A DNA stretch of 12,759 nt from Pseudobutyrivibrio sp. (GCA_017557715.1 JAFYYE010000124.1:1-12759), one strand, 5' to 3'; shown: positions 1 to 7,010, counted from the first letter of the stretch. Program-made: numbers and translations. The notes: a model not told the origin generated them from the sequence alone.

Positions 1-339
1 ACCATTGCTACCAGCAACGTTAATCTGACCATGGTCAGTCCAGTTAACCATATCTGTTGAAGAATAGCAATTTAACTGGTTGATTTTTCCGTATGTATTC
101 TTAGCGCGAGTAGCCTCATATTCCTGGCTATCGTTTGTTGTATAAACGTAAATTCTATTGTTGTAAACCAAAACTGCTGGATCCGCGCCATAGTTCTGAG
201 TTACAAGAGGATTGTTCTCATTATCCCCTTTAACGTAGCTTCCGTTCACTACTGTGGCAGCCTCTGCACTAACTGTAGCACCAAGGAGCATTGCGCCAGT
301 AAGAGCTACGCAAAAAAACTTCTTTATATACTTATTCAT
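1..339 (-). CDS. Secreted GH43 glycoside hydrolase (arabinofuranosidase/xylosidase type), N-terminal part
   Basis: The reading frame starts at the ATG at 339 and runs off the left edge, leaving the first 113 residues. It begins with a signal peptide: MNKYIKK, a hydrophobic core, then cleavage probably after an AEA motif near residue 28. The mature part holds NPLVTQNYGADPAVLVYNN, typical of the first blade of GH43 five-bladed propellers; the Asp of GADPA is the expected catalytic base. It continues into RIYVYTTND and SSTDMVNWTDHG, also typical of GH43 enzymes that release arabinose or xylose from arabinoxylan. An RBS (GTGAGGGAT) lies a few bases upstream. The gene follows the GH10 xylanase gene on the same strand after 90 bp with no clear terminator between, so co-transcription is plausible. 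The two enzymes would act together on xylan outside the cell. The substrate cannot be fixed from this fragment. Confidence 0.85.
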   Translation of the reverse strand, partial: MNKYIKKFFCVALTGAMLLGATVSAEAATVVNGSYVKGDNENNPLVTQNYGADPAVLVYNNRIYVYTTNDSQEYEATRAKNTYGKINQLNCYSSTDMVNWTDHGQINVAGSNG

Positions 340-428
340 AAATATCCCTCACGATAAATTTATTGATAATAAAGAATTGCATATTGTGCAGGGAAGAAGG
401 ATATTTTTAGTTACTTAATTAAAATAGA

Positions 429-2525
429 TTACTGAACATCAACAGAAATGCTGCCAACGCTGCCTGATCCGTTGAAACCAAACTCTGCGCTCTGTCCATT
501 TGAAAGTGTCTTGTTCCAATCCATTGGAGTGATTACATAGTAATCACCAGACTCTTTAACATTTACGCTCCAGCTTGAATCCATCTTAACTTCGCTCTTC
601 TTGAGCTTTAATGTCCAACCATTTACAGTCTTGCCTGTGTTGTTTGAAACCTTAACAGTTGCTGTGTAGCCTGAACCCCAGCTGTTAACTGTAACCTTTG
701 CTGTCAAACCAGAAGCTGCCTGCTGTGTTGGAGCTGGTGTAGGTGTTGGAGTTGGTGTTGGTGTAGCTGTTGGAACTGGAGTTGGTGTTGGAGTTGGTGT
801 TGGTGTAGCTGTAGGCTGTGAAGAACCAACCTTCTCAAACTGCCACTGCTGATTTGGATTTCCATAGTATGTCCACTGGCATACGTTTGTGCCATCAGCT
901 GTCTTGTGCTCATAAACATCTACATACTTTGTTCCGTTTGAAGCCTTTGTAGCGATTGTGTAAACACCGCTCTTGTTTGTATTCTTTACGATGAACTGCT
1001 GAGCATTTCCGGCATATGCATCATAAATCTGAAGGTTAGCGCCATCCTCATCAACGCCATTAGCAACATCAAGCATGAAGTTACCAAGGCCTGACTTTAA
1101 TGTAATGTAACCATTTCCTCTATTTTCAACATACCACTTCTGACCATCTACGCCTGTACCCTTGCTGATGCAAACGTTTGTAACAGCCTTTGCTGAATTG
1201 CCCTCAACTGTAAGGTACTTCTGTGAAAGTGTATTCTTAAGGTAATACCAACCATCTGCAATGTTTGCTGTAGAATTGCTATCTACGTTCTGTGTTGGTG
1301 TTGGAGTTGGTGTAGGTGTTGGCTGTGAAGGTGTTGGTGTTGGAGCTGGGTTTGAACCTGGCTGACCAATAACCTCTGTGTAAGCCTGAATTACCTTATT
1401 GTAAGACTGCTTTGTTACACCTGGTCTAGAGAAAAGAAGTGGAGCTGAGTTGTTGATCCATGTTGTCTGATCTGAAAGACCCCACCATGTGATACCTGTA
1501 ATCTTGCCACCATTCTTCTTAGCTGAGTTGATCTGCTTGAAAAGGTTGTAAGCGTAATTAGCCATATCATAATCACCCTTATTTGTGATATCAAGCTCTG
1601 TGATCTGAACTTCGAAACCTGCTCTTAAGAAAGCGTTAAGAGCCTGCATGTAGTAATCAACTGAAGGATAGTTTGTTCCAAGGTGAGACTGCATACCTAC
1701 ACCTGCACAAACCTTCTTGCCCTGGTTGATATAGTTAACAAGAGTAATAACCTTGTCCTTTTCGATATAAGTATTGAAATCATTGTAGAAAAGCTTTACA
1801 GAATTTGTAAGCTTGAAGTACTCAAGTGTCTCATAAGCATAGTTGAAAGCCTTCTTTACATATGTAGCATTTGTCTTGTTGCTTCCATAAACTGCTTCCC
1901 AACCAGAGTTCTGTGCATGAAGAATCTCGTTACATACATCCCATGCGTAAACAACGCTACCATACTGGTTTGTGTATACATGGTTCATAACTGTCTTAAC
2001 ATACATCTCAAGACGAGCATCCATAGTTGAAGAGTTTACAAAACCCTGGCCTCCATTATATCCATTACGGAAGAACCATGATGGTGTCTGTGAGTGCCAT
2101 ACTAATGTATGAGCTCTCATCTTAAGACCGTTGTTGTAGCAAATCTTCATAACTTCATCAACTGTGTTGAAGTTAATCTGTGGTACATACTGCTCTCTGT
2201 AATTATCTGGGATGTAATAGCCCTGATTCTTAGCCTGTGAAACTGAGATAAGTCTTGCAGAGCTTCCAAGAAGAGCATCTGGCTTCATCTCGTTTTCAAG
2301 AGTAATAGAATTGTAATGCTTCTTTAAAATAGAAAGCTGATTTGCATCACGAAGCTGATACAAATTGATACATGTTCCTGAATAACCATATGTAGAACCA
2401 TATGTATTCAGGAGAGTTGCCTCTGCAGCCTTTGCATTGAGGCTTGGTACTGATGCAAGCATAGTAAATGCACATGCAACAGCAAGGAGCTTTGCCGCAA
2501 AGCTCTTTAATAATTTTTTCTTCAT
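429..2525 (-). CDS. Secreted modular endo-1,4-beta-xylanase, GH10-CBM13-CBM2
   Basis: Endo-xylanase of 698 aa that cleaves the xylan backbone outside the cell. I choose the ATG at 2525 rather than the one at 2540, because GGGGGAT sits six bases before it and nothing suitable precedes the earlier codon. Residues 1-35 are a signal peptide (KKKLLKSF, hydrophobic core, AKA-AEA). A GH10 catalytic domain spans about 37-390: WHSQTPSWFF, acid/base Glu200 in WDVCNEIL, nucleophile Glu310 in VQITELDIT, and TWWGLSD. A TP-rich linker follows, then a ricin-like CBM13 trefoil at about 423-565 with QKWY, QQF and QQWQF repeats, a second long TP linker, and a C-terminal CBM2-type domain at about 604-698 (SWGSGYTATVKVSN, WNKTLSNGQSAEFGF). 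It has its own promoter upstream and lies before a GH43 gene. WDVCNE has Cys where WDVVNE is more usual; this should not affect catalysis. Confidence 0.95.
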   Translation of the reverse strand: MKKKLLKSFAAKLLAVACAFTMLASVPSLNAKAAEATLLNTYGSTYGYSGTCINLYQLRDANQLSILKKHYNSITLENEMKPDALLGSSARLISVSQAKNQGYYIPDNYREQYVPQINFNTVDEVMKICYNNGLKMRAHTLVWHSQTPSWFFRNGYNGGQGFVNSSTMDARLEMYVKTVMNHVYTNQYGSVVYAWDVCNEILHAQNSGWEAVYGSNKTNATYVKKAFNYAYETLEYFKLTNSVKLFYNDFNTYIEKDKVITLVNYINQGKKVCAGVGMQSHLGTNYPSVDYYMQALNAFLRAGFEVQITELDITNKGDYDMANYAYNLFKQINSAKKNGGKITGITWWGLSDQTTWINNSAPLLFSRPGVTKQSYNKVIQAYTEVIGQPGSNPAPTPTPSQPTPTPTPTPTQNVDSNSTANIADGWYYLKNTLSQKYLTVEGNSAKAVTNVCISKGTGVDGQKWYVENRGNGYITLKSGLGNFMLDVANGVDEDGANLQIYDAYAGNAQQFIVKNTNKSGVYTIATKASNGTKYVDVYEHKTADGTNVCQWTYYGNPNQQWQFEKVGSSQPTATPTPTPTPTPVPTATPTPTPTPTPAPTQQAASGLTAKVTVNSWGSGYTATVKVSNNTGKTVNGWTLKLKKSEVKMDSSWSVNVKESGDYYVITPMDWNKTLSNGQSAEFGFNGSGSVGSISVDVQ
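726..818 (-). repeat. TP-linker tandem repeat between CBM13 and CBM2
   Basis: Degenerate hexamer repeat encoding about 30 residues of alternating Thr-Pro, with Ala/Val interruptions (PTATP, TPVPT). It is a flexible linker, coding, and prone to length change by slippage. Confidence 0.85.
1293..1346 (-). repeat. TP-linker tandem repeat between GH10 and CBM13
   Basis: Shorter copy of the same Thr-Pro hexamer array, about 18 residues, joining the catalytic domain to the trefoil domain. Its sequence similarity to the array at 726-818 makes recombination between the two, deleting CBM13, conceivable. Confidence 0.8.
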
Positions 2526-2605
2526 TTCATTATCCCCCATGAAATAATATTTAACTCATCTCCCCTGCACGTAATAATATCGTAACATATTTAATAATTC
2601 CGCAC

Positions 2606-2634
2606 ATTCTAAATTCTTGCGGTGTATTTATCAA
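2606..2634 (-). promoter_or_regulatory. Sigma-A promoter of the xylanase gene
   Basis: On the minus strand TTGATA (2629-2634) and TAGAAT (2606-2611) are separated by exactly 17 bp. Transcription would start near 2598, giving a leader of about 70 nt. A dyad CCGCA-N13-TGCGG (2600-2622) covers the -10 box and may be an operator. Confidence 0.65.
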
Positions 2635-2652
2635 TTATTGCTTTATATACAC

Positions 2653-2694
2653 AATAAAGGACTTTGAGGTTTAAAATCTCAAAAGTCCTTTATT
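2653..2694 (-). terminator. Intrinsic terminator after hflC
   Basis: A 13-bp perfect stem (AATAAAGGACTTT with AAAGTCCTTTATT), extended by GAG/CTC with one bulged A, lies about 50 bp after the hflC stop. A T-rich run follows on the minus strand. It separates the hflKC unit from the xylanase promoter. Confidence 0.8.
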
Positions 2695-2746
2695 TGTCAA
2701 GAATTATTTATAAAAATTTTGCACTATATATAGTATTGTAGTTTGG

Positions 2747-3619
2747 TTATTTCAGACCATAGAGCAATTTTGCAAGCTCTGAATCCTTATCCAAGATAAC
2801 TGTTTTGTTCTCACCTGCCATTGCATCAAGTGAGTCAAGGCCGCGAATGAAATTGTAGAAATCTGCCTTGCCTTCATCGTTGTATGCATCGGAGAGGATT
2901 CTCATATATTCTGCTTCGCCTTCGGCCTCAATCTTTGCTGCCTCTGCTTCCGCATTTGCGATAGTAATATTTACCTCTTTGTCTGTTTCATTACGAATCT
3001 TCTGAGCCTCAGCATTACCCTTTGCTGTGTAGCCTGCTGCAATGTTATTTCTTTCAGAAATCATTCGCTCGTAAACAGCTTCCTTATTGTCATCTGGTAA
3101 ATCCAAAGCCTTAATCTCTGCGATTTCAATATTAATTCCATACTGAGTGATGTCAGAGTTTGACGCTTCTGTTATGAGCTTTGTAAGAGTGTTTCCTCTT
3201 GCTGCGATAATCTGATCCTGTGTCATTGAAGAGATTGTATTCTTTGTTGCATTATAAACTGCTGCCTCAATTCTCTCCTCTGCACGACCTCTGATTGCAC
3301 CAAGTGTCTGGTAGTACTTCTTTGGATCTGTGATAGACCATACTACATAGTCATCAGCAATCATTGATTTCTTATCAGAAGTAATAACATCTGAAGTTGG
3401 AATATCGTACAAAATATCACCTGTGTAAACCATTGTTGTGCTCTCAATAAATGGCACGTGTAAATGAATTCCAGGATTTGATTCTACTGTGCGAATCTTT
3501 CCAAGACGAATAATTATAGCTGACTCATTCTGATGAACGGTGTATGTTGTCATCATTAAAATGATTCCGACAATGACTACTAAAAATATAATAAATATGT
3601 CTTTTTTACCTGATTTCAT
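2747..3619 (-). CDS. hflC: HflC-like SPFH-domain membrane protein (FtsH protease modulator)
   Basis: Protein of 290 aa. The start at 3619 is chosen because GGAGG lies five bases before it; an earlier in-frame ATG at 3631 overlaps the hflK stop and has no RBS. One N-terminal membrane helix (IFIIFLVVIVGIILMM) is followed by the SPFH/prohibitin segment with NESAIIIRLGKI, and then an Ala/Glu-rich coiled region (KEVNITIANAEAEAAKIEAE). The C-terminus (FYNFIRGLDSLDAM, ILDKDSELAKLLYG) is characteristic of HflC rather than other SPFH proteins. With HflK it forms the large membrane assembly that surrounds FtsH and restrains its proteolysis of membrane proteins. It lies directly after hflK and is probably translationally linked to it. 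No ftsH gene is present in the window. Confidence 0.9.
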   Translation of the reverse strand: MKSGKKDIFIIFLVVIVGIILMMTTYTVHQNESAIIIRLGKIRTVESNPGIHLHVPFIESTTMVYTGDILYDIPTSDVITSDKKSMIADDYVVWSITDPKKYYQTLGAIRGRAEERIEAAVYNATKNTISSMTQDQIIAARGNTLTKLITEASNSDITQYGINIEIAEIKALDLPDDNKEAVYERMISERNNIAAGYTAKGNAEAQKIRNETDKEVNITIANAEAEAAKIEAEGEAEYMRILSDAYNDEGKADFYNFIRGLDSLDAMAGENKTVILDKDSELAKLLYGLK

Positions 3620-3630
3620 ATGAACCTCCA

Positions 3631-4623
3631 TTAATTCTCTCTATCTGCTGCACTTGAAGATGCCTTTGTTGTTCCTGTGCTGTTAAAGCTATCTAATGGA
3701 TACATTGTCTGTGTCTTTCCATCAGTGATAATAACCTTTAAATCAGGAAGAATTTTTTCCATCTTCTCGTAGAACATACGACGCTTTGTTACTAGAGGAT
3801 ATTTCTGGTACTCAGCATATGTCTGGTTGAATCTGGCAACCTGACCTTCTGCCTCTGCAATTCGTGATGACTTAGTTGCATTTGCCTGCTGAATAACTGC
3901 ATCTGCCTTTGCCTCTGCCTCTGGAATCTGCTGATTCTGATACTGAAGGGCATTGTTCTTTGCTGTATCAGCCCCCTGCTTTGCTGTTTCAACTGACTTA
4001 AATGCTGTAATGATTTCCTCTGTTGGCGGTGCAGAGTCCTGAATTGTAATATTTACAACAGTAAGTCCTACATCTCTGTTTTCAAGCTCCTTAATCATAG
4101 CTTCCTTAATGTCTGCCTGAATCTGACTCTTGCTTGTTGTCATAGCCTCATCAACAGTGTAATTAGAAACTACTGTACGGATATTTGCCATGGCGATGTT
4201 AGATAAGATGTCCTCAGGAAGCTCTGAGTTGTAAAGATAAGCTACTGGGTCAGAGACACGATACTCAAGATAAAAATCAATGTTTAACAAGTTAAAATCT
4301 GATGTAATCATGATTCCATTATCTGCGTCTGTGATGTTCTGACCTTCTGAAACCACATAGCCAATTCCTGTTCCATGTGTTGTCATATCAACCTTCTTTA
4401 CCGATTGCCAAGGTGCCTTGAAATATAATCCAGCGGTATTTACCTTAACAATCTTTCCAAACTGGGTGACAACGGCATTTTTCTGCTCATTGATTGTATA
4501 GAAACATCTAAACAGGCAAATCACAACAACAAGAATCAAAAAACCTGTACCTATTATCTTTCCAAAGCTTTTATCTGGTTTCTTGTTAAATACCTCTTCA
4601 CCTTCAACCTTAAACTTTTTCAT
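3631..4623 (-). CDS. hflK: HflK-like SPFH-domain membrane protein (FtsH protease modulator)
   Basis: Protein of 330 aa with RBS GGAGAGGAG six bases before the ATG. A short cytoplasmic tail is followed by one membrane helix at about residues 22-42 (IIGTGFLILVVVICLF), then an SPFH domain beginning INEQKNAVVTQFGKI. In family fashion it has PPTEEIITAFKSVETAKQ, a glutamine/alanine-rich helical stretch, and the HflK-type end with VTKRRMFYEKMEKILPDLKVII. The C-terminus is short, ending in a Ser/Ala-rich tail. It pairs with HflC, whose gene starts 11 bp beyond its stop, to form the hetero-oligomer that modulates FtsH. The hflK-hflC order is the standard one. Likely promoter at 4661-4690. Confidence 0.9.
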   Translation of the reverse strand: MKKFKVEGEEVFNKKPDKSFGKIIGTGFLILVVVICLFRCFYTINEQKNAVVTQFGKIVKVNTAGLYFKAPWQSVKKVDMTTHGTGIGYVVSEGQNITDADNGIMITSDFNLLNIDFYLEYRVSDPVAYLYNSELPEDILSNIAMANIRTVVSNYTVDEAMTTSKSQIQADIKEAMIKELENRDVGLTVVNITIQDSAPPTEEIITAFKSVETAKQGADTAKNNALQYQNQQIPEAEAKADAVIQQANATKSSRIAEAEGQVARFNQTYAEYQKYPLVTKRRMFYEKMEKILPDLKVIITDGKTQTMYPLDSFNSTGTTKASSSAADREN

Positions 4624-4660
4624 GAATTCTCCTCTCCTATGTGCAATATTTCTTTATGGG

Positions 4661-4690
4661 ATAATACTAACAGAAAAATTTATTCACCAA
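4661..4690 (-). promoter_or_regulatory. Candidate promoter of hflKC
   Basis: Minus-strand TTGGTG (4685-4690) and TATTAT (4661-4666) with an 18-bp spacer, about 40 bp before the hflK ATG. The -35 box matches only in part. Confidence 0.4.
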
Positions 4691-4847
4691 AAGAACTTTA
4701 TGTGTATATTAACCATCTCTAAAGTATTAATTTTCGCGAAATAGATACCGATATAGATGTCCGTATAGAACCAAAAATATAAGTAAACTGCATAACAAAC
4801 AAATAATGAATTTAGCATTATTTTATAAAAATCGCAAAATATAGTGA

Positions 4848-4882
4848 TTGTAATGTACATAAAACACTATATATGCTATTAT
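4848..4882 (+). promoter_or_regulatory. Candidate promoter of the 268-aa gene
   Basis: An extended -10 element TGC-TATTAT (4874-4882) has TGTACA 17 bp upstream; TTGTAA-N16-TATATG overlaps it as an alternative. The leader would be very short, since the RBS is at 4891. A perfect 10-bp palindrome TTTCGCGAAA lies further upstream at 4732-4741, between the two divergent promoters. Confidence 0.35.
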
Positions 4883-4906
4883 GCAATTAAGGTGGAGGGT
4901 AATATT

Positions 4907-5713
4907 ATGGTTATTAATGATATTCTTTTTAAGACACAATTAAATTATCAAATCCAGGCAGCCCTTGATGAACCTGAAGAAGAGATTCTCGACATTAAAG
5001 ATGTTCAAAACATCAACCTACACCATTGTCTCTTTTCAGATTTTAAAAAGGCCATGGAATATGTGAGAGAACATAATAAAGACTATAGCTTCAGTGATTT
5101 CACTATCGAAGCAGTGAAACCATCACCTGCTGATTTTTCAGAGACCAAGAAATTCGATTTCGTGGAACTGACTGACTATGCTAAACACACTGCCATCACC
5201 ATTGGTAATATGGCATTATTTAGCGAGCTTCAAAAGATTGCCAGTGCCGCTGAGCATTTTAATTACAATGTTTCATCTGCTCACGAAAAAAAGATAGGAA
5301 CTGTTTTATCCTTTCAGGACTACAACAACTACTTTATAAGCCAACAGCCTGATACATTTCAGGAATTAGGCAGCTGTGTTGTTGGCGGCGGAAATGAAGA
5401 GGCAATTAAGATAACTGCCACTCTTCACGAAAGCAGCACTGATAAGCATCCTATTGTTTCTATCAGGTCATTTTCCCTGAATACTAACACCTATCTGCCA
5501 AATATTGACATTATTGATTTAAATACTATCTATAAAACTAATGCTTCTATTATGGAAGTTTTCGCCTATATGAGCTACACCGATCATCTTCATGAAAAGT
5601 TTAATGCTTCCTTCGATAAGCTACTTTTCAGTGGAAGTATTCAGGTGGAATCTTTGGAGGATATGTATTCAAAACATTATGATTTAAGTACCTTCGATTA
5701 TTTGAATAAATAG
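4907..5713 (+). CDS. Unrecognised 268-aa protein, probably cytoplasmic
   Basis: The start at 4907 is set by the strong GGTGGAGGG site seven bases upstream; in-frame codons back to 4844 lack an RBS. I do not recognise a family. The protein is acidic and soluble-looking, with no signal peptide or membrane helix. It opens MVINDILFKTQLNYQIQAAL, followed by an acidic stretch EPEEEILDIKD. A Gly-rich turn CVVGGGNEEA lies near residue 160, and the C-terminal part is rich in Asn, Ser, Thr and Tyr. There are no evident catalytic motifs or metal sites. It is transcribed divergently from hflKC and codirectionally with the small membrane protein gene 156 bp later, which appears to have its own promoter. 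The ordinary codon use and strong RBS support a real gene. Confidence 0.75.
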   Translation: MVINDILFKTQLNYQIQAALDEPEEEILDIKDVQNINLHHCLFSDFKKAMEYVREHNKDYSFSDFTIEAVKPSPADFSETKKFDFVELTDYAKHTAITIGNMALFSELQKIASAAEHFNYNVSSAHEKKIGTVLSFQDYNNYFISQQPDTFQELGSCVVGGGNEEAIKITATLHESSTDKHPIVSIRSFSLNTNTYLPNIDIIDLNTIYKTNASIMEVFAYMSYTDHLHEKFNASFDKLLFSGSIQVESLEDMYSKHYDLSTFDYLNK

Positions 5714-5796
5714 ATAATAAGGCTGATATTGTTCAATATATACAAAATAGTTATGTAAAATAGTGCATTTTGAATAATTTATAGTAAATATAACTA

Positions 5797-5828
5797 TTGA
5801 ATAGATGATAACAAGCATGTATTATAAT
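5797..5828 (+). promoter_or_regulatory. Candidate promoter of the 68-aa membrane protein gene
   Basis: TTGAAT (5797-5802) and TATTAT (5820-5825) are 17 bp apart, with TG just before the -10 and an overlapping TATAAT at 5823-5828. A 9-bp inverted repeat, AATAGTTAT (5746-5754) and ATAACTATT (5790-5798), reaches into the -35 box. Confidence 0.45.
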
Positions 5829-5869
5829 CATCGTTGTTTAAGTGTGATTTTAAAAAGAGAGGTCAAGAG

Positions 5870-6076
5870 ATGTTAAACCTTATCGTGCTTGTTGTTTTTT
5901 CAGCAGTAACATTATTTTTTGTTTTATTTATCGCTTCAAATTCTAGATATGCTAAGAGATCATTAGAGATGGAAGATTCTCATTGTCTCACAAGAGCCGT
6001 TGGCGCTATCATCGTAAGTGTTGTTACACTTGCAGCACTTTGGGCACAGGCTTGTTATTTATTTTTCTTTGCATAA
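5870..6076 (+). CDS. Small two-helix membrane protein, unknown function
   Basis: A 68-aa product starting at the ATG at 5870, seven bases after AGAGG; a TTG-initiated longer form from 5834 has no RBS and would begin with charged residues. Two hydrophobic helices are evident: LIVLVVFSAVTLFFVLFIA near the N-terminus and AVGAIIVSVVTLAALWAQA near the C-terminus. They are joined by a polar, charged loop (SNSRYAKRSLEMEDSHCLTR). The protein ends in an aromatic run YLFFFA. It is followed by a strong terminator, which supports a monocistronic transcript. No family is recognised. A toxin or holin-like role cannot be excluded, but nothing specific points to it. Confidence 0.65.
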   Translation: MLNLIVLVVFSAVTLFFVLFIASNSRYAKRSLEMEDSHCLTRAVGAIIVSVVTLAALWAQACYLFFFA

Positions 6077-6098
6077 TTTTTAGAATGACATAAAAATT

Positions 6099-6134
6099 GG
6101 GCACTCAGTAACCTGAGTGCCCTTATTTATTTTA
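6099..6134. terminator. Bidirectional intrinsic terminator
   Basis: A perfect 10-bp GC-rich stem, GGGCACTCAG and CTGAGTGCCC, has the loop TAAC. A T-rich run follows on the plus strand (TTATTTATTTTAT), and AATTTTTATG follows on the minus strand. It closes both the 68-aa gene and the convergent hsp20 gene. Confidence 0.9.
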
Positions 6135-6145
6135 TGGCTAAGCTT

Positions 6146-6586
6146 TTATCCCTCAATAGCTATGTACTTAGTCTCATCATTCTGAGGAATTGCTTCCTTC
6201 TTTGGAATGCTAAGTGTAAGAACGCCATCCTTAAATGCTGCATGAATATCTTCCTGTGTTACATTATCGCCTACATAGAAGCTTCTTGAGCAAGAGCCTG
6301 TGTAACGCTCACGGCGAATATACTTGCCATCGTCATCCTGCTCATCATTGTTCTGATTTGTCTCAGCTTTAATTGTAAGATAACCATCCTTCAATTCTGC
6401 CTTAATATCTTCTTTCGCAAATCCTGGAAGATTCATATCTACGGTGTAATCTTTTTCGTTTTCCTTTACGTCTGTTGTCATCATTCTTGTAAAATCATTG
6501 TCGAAGTGATGGCCAAAACCAGTCATACGTGGTACTCCGAAGAAATCATCCATAAAATCATTTGATAAAATACTAGGCATTAACAT
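6146..6586 (-). CDS. hsp20: Small heat-shock protein, Hsp20/alpha-crystallin family
   Basis: Protein of 146 aa with a strong RBS, AGGAGGT, before the ATG. It acts as an ATP-independent holdase, binding unfolded proteins as a cytoplasmic oligomer. The N-terminus carries the Phe/Met-rich arm (DFMDDFFGVPRMTGFG). The alpha-crystallin domain spans about residues 37-137, with DVKENEKDYTVDMNLPGF, DIKAELKDGYLTIKAE, the RRERYTGSCSRSFYV strand and the A-x-x-x-x-G-V-L motif as AAFKDGVLTLSIPKK. The tail has a short IPQ element near the IXI position. Length is normal for the family. A perfect CIRCE element over its promoter predicts repression by HrcA and heat induction. Confidence 0.95.
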   Translation of the reverse strand: MLMPSILSNDFMDDFFGVPRMTGFGHHFDNDFTRMMTTDVKENEKDYTVDMNLPGFAKEDIKAELKDGYLTIKAETNQNNDEQDDDGKYIRRERYTGSCSRSFYVGDNVTQEDIHAAFKDGVLTLSIPKKEAIPQNDETKYIAIEG

Positions 6587-6678
6587 AATTACTACCTCCT
6601 CTTATATAAATAGATTTAGAATCCCGTTTACATGTTGGTTCGAGAAGCTTTTCTTTTTCCTTCCCTTGTTGTAACTAC

Positions 6679-6707
6679 GTTATACACCCATCATTAGCAC
6701 TCGTCAA
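6679..6707 (-). promoter_or_regulatory. Promoter of hsp20
   Basis: Minus-strand TTGACG (6702-6707) and TATAAC (6679-6684) with a 17-bp spacer, starting transcription near 6672. The -35 box falls inside the CIRCE element, the usual arrangement for HrcA repression. Confidence 0.75.
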
Positions 6708-6720
6708 TAGAGAGTGCTAA
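6694..6720. promoter_or_regulatory. CIRCE operator (HrcA binding site)
   Basis: Exact match to the CIRCE consensus: TTAGCACTC (6694-6702), a 9-bp spacer, GAGTGCTAA (6712-6720). It covers the hsp20 -35 region. HrcA itself is not encoded in the window. Confidence 0.95.
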
Positions 6721-6738
6721 TATTTTATAATTATTTAA
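6705..6738. repeat. 34-bp direct repeat, left copy
   Basis: Matches 7457-7490 at 32 of 34 positions, the first 18 identical. This copy includes the right half of the CIRCE plus AT-rich DNA upstream of hsp20. The two copies flank the toxin/antisense-RNA locus. Confidence 0.85.
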
Positions 6739-6868
6739 TATTTAGTTTATAAATTGTCTGACTTCAATAAGAAACTTTCCCCAAATGAACATCGAGTTCT
6801 AATGTACTTGGTTAGAAAATCTTCTAAAAATTCTCTTTTTAAACAAACTGTAAAACAGAAAATAATAA

Positions 6869-6897
6869 TTGAACCTATGACCTAATGATGTTATATT
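6869..6897 (+). promoter_or_regulatory. Promoter of the antisense antitoxin RNA
   Basis: TTGAAC (6869-6874) and TATATT (6892-6897) with exactly 17 bp between. Transcription would start at about 6904. No ORF follows, which fits a promoter for a non-coding RNA. Confidence 0.65.
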
Positions 6898-6903
6898 ATA
6901 TAT

Positions 6904-7009
6904 AAAGAAAGCACCCACTCCAAAGTGGATGCTACCGAGTTGAAACTATTTTAAATGCTCACTATGAGCACAGCCTCTCCCGTTTGCAGACAGGAGAGGC
7001 ATTTTTATT
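6904..7009 (+). ncRNA. Candidate type I antitoxin RNA, about 105 nt
   Basis: Bounded by a good promoter and an intrinsic terminator, without an ORF, and convergent with the small toxin gene. Three hairpins can be drawn: CCACT/AGTGG near the 5' end, TGCTCA-CTA-TGAGCA (6956-6970), and the terminator stem (6973-7000). Two regions can pair with the toxin mRNA. One is the overlapping 3' part, because toxin transcripts must run into this gene. The other is a short segment at 6919-6936, whose direct-repeat partner (7150-7164) lies just upstream of the toxin RBS. This layout resembles Fst/RNA II of the Enterococcus par locus and TxpA/RatA. The exact ends are inferred. Confidence 0.65.
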
Positions 7010-7010
7010 T
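6973..7010 (+). terminator. Terminator of the antisense RNA, overlapping the toxin 3' end
   Basis: Perfect 8-bp stem GCCTCTCC (6973-6980) and GGAGAGGC (6993-7000), followed by ATTTTTATTT. The toxin TAA stop (7005-7007, read on the minus strand) lies in the T-tract. On the minus strand the hairpin TGCTCA/TGAGCA, followed by TTTAAAAT, may end the toxin mRNA. Confidence 0.85.

Noticed and set aside
726..1346. Regularly repeated short units resembling a CRISPR or minisatellite
   Set aside because: They are in frame and encode Thr-Pro linkers of the xylanase; there are no unique spacers.
1683..2030. Plus-strand 115-codon frame opposite the GH10 domain
   Set aside because: It is a shadow of the catalytic-domain coding sequence; the Cys-rich low-complexity product has no RBS.
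4624..4906. Hidden gene in the 283-bp hflK-268-aa intergenic region
   Set aside because: Only divergent promoters and a palindrome can be seen; the frame from 4844 lacks an RBS before its first codons.
5722..5742. ATATTG/CAATAT palindrome after the 268-aa gene as a terminator
   Set aside because: The stem is only 6 bp of nearly all A-T pairs with a 2-base loop and no T-tract; too weak to call.
6739..6868. Possible small gene or RNA between the hsp20 upstream region and the sRNA promoter
   Set aside because: I see no open frame with an RBS. A short TTAGAA/TTCTAA hairpin near 6814-6829 is followed by a T-rich stretch but has no upstream gene.
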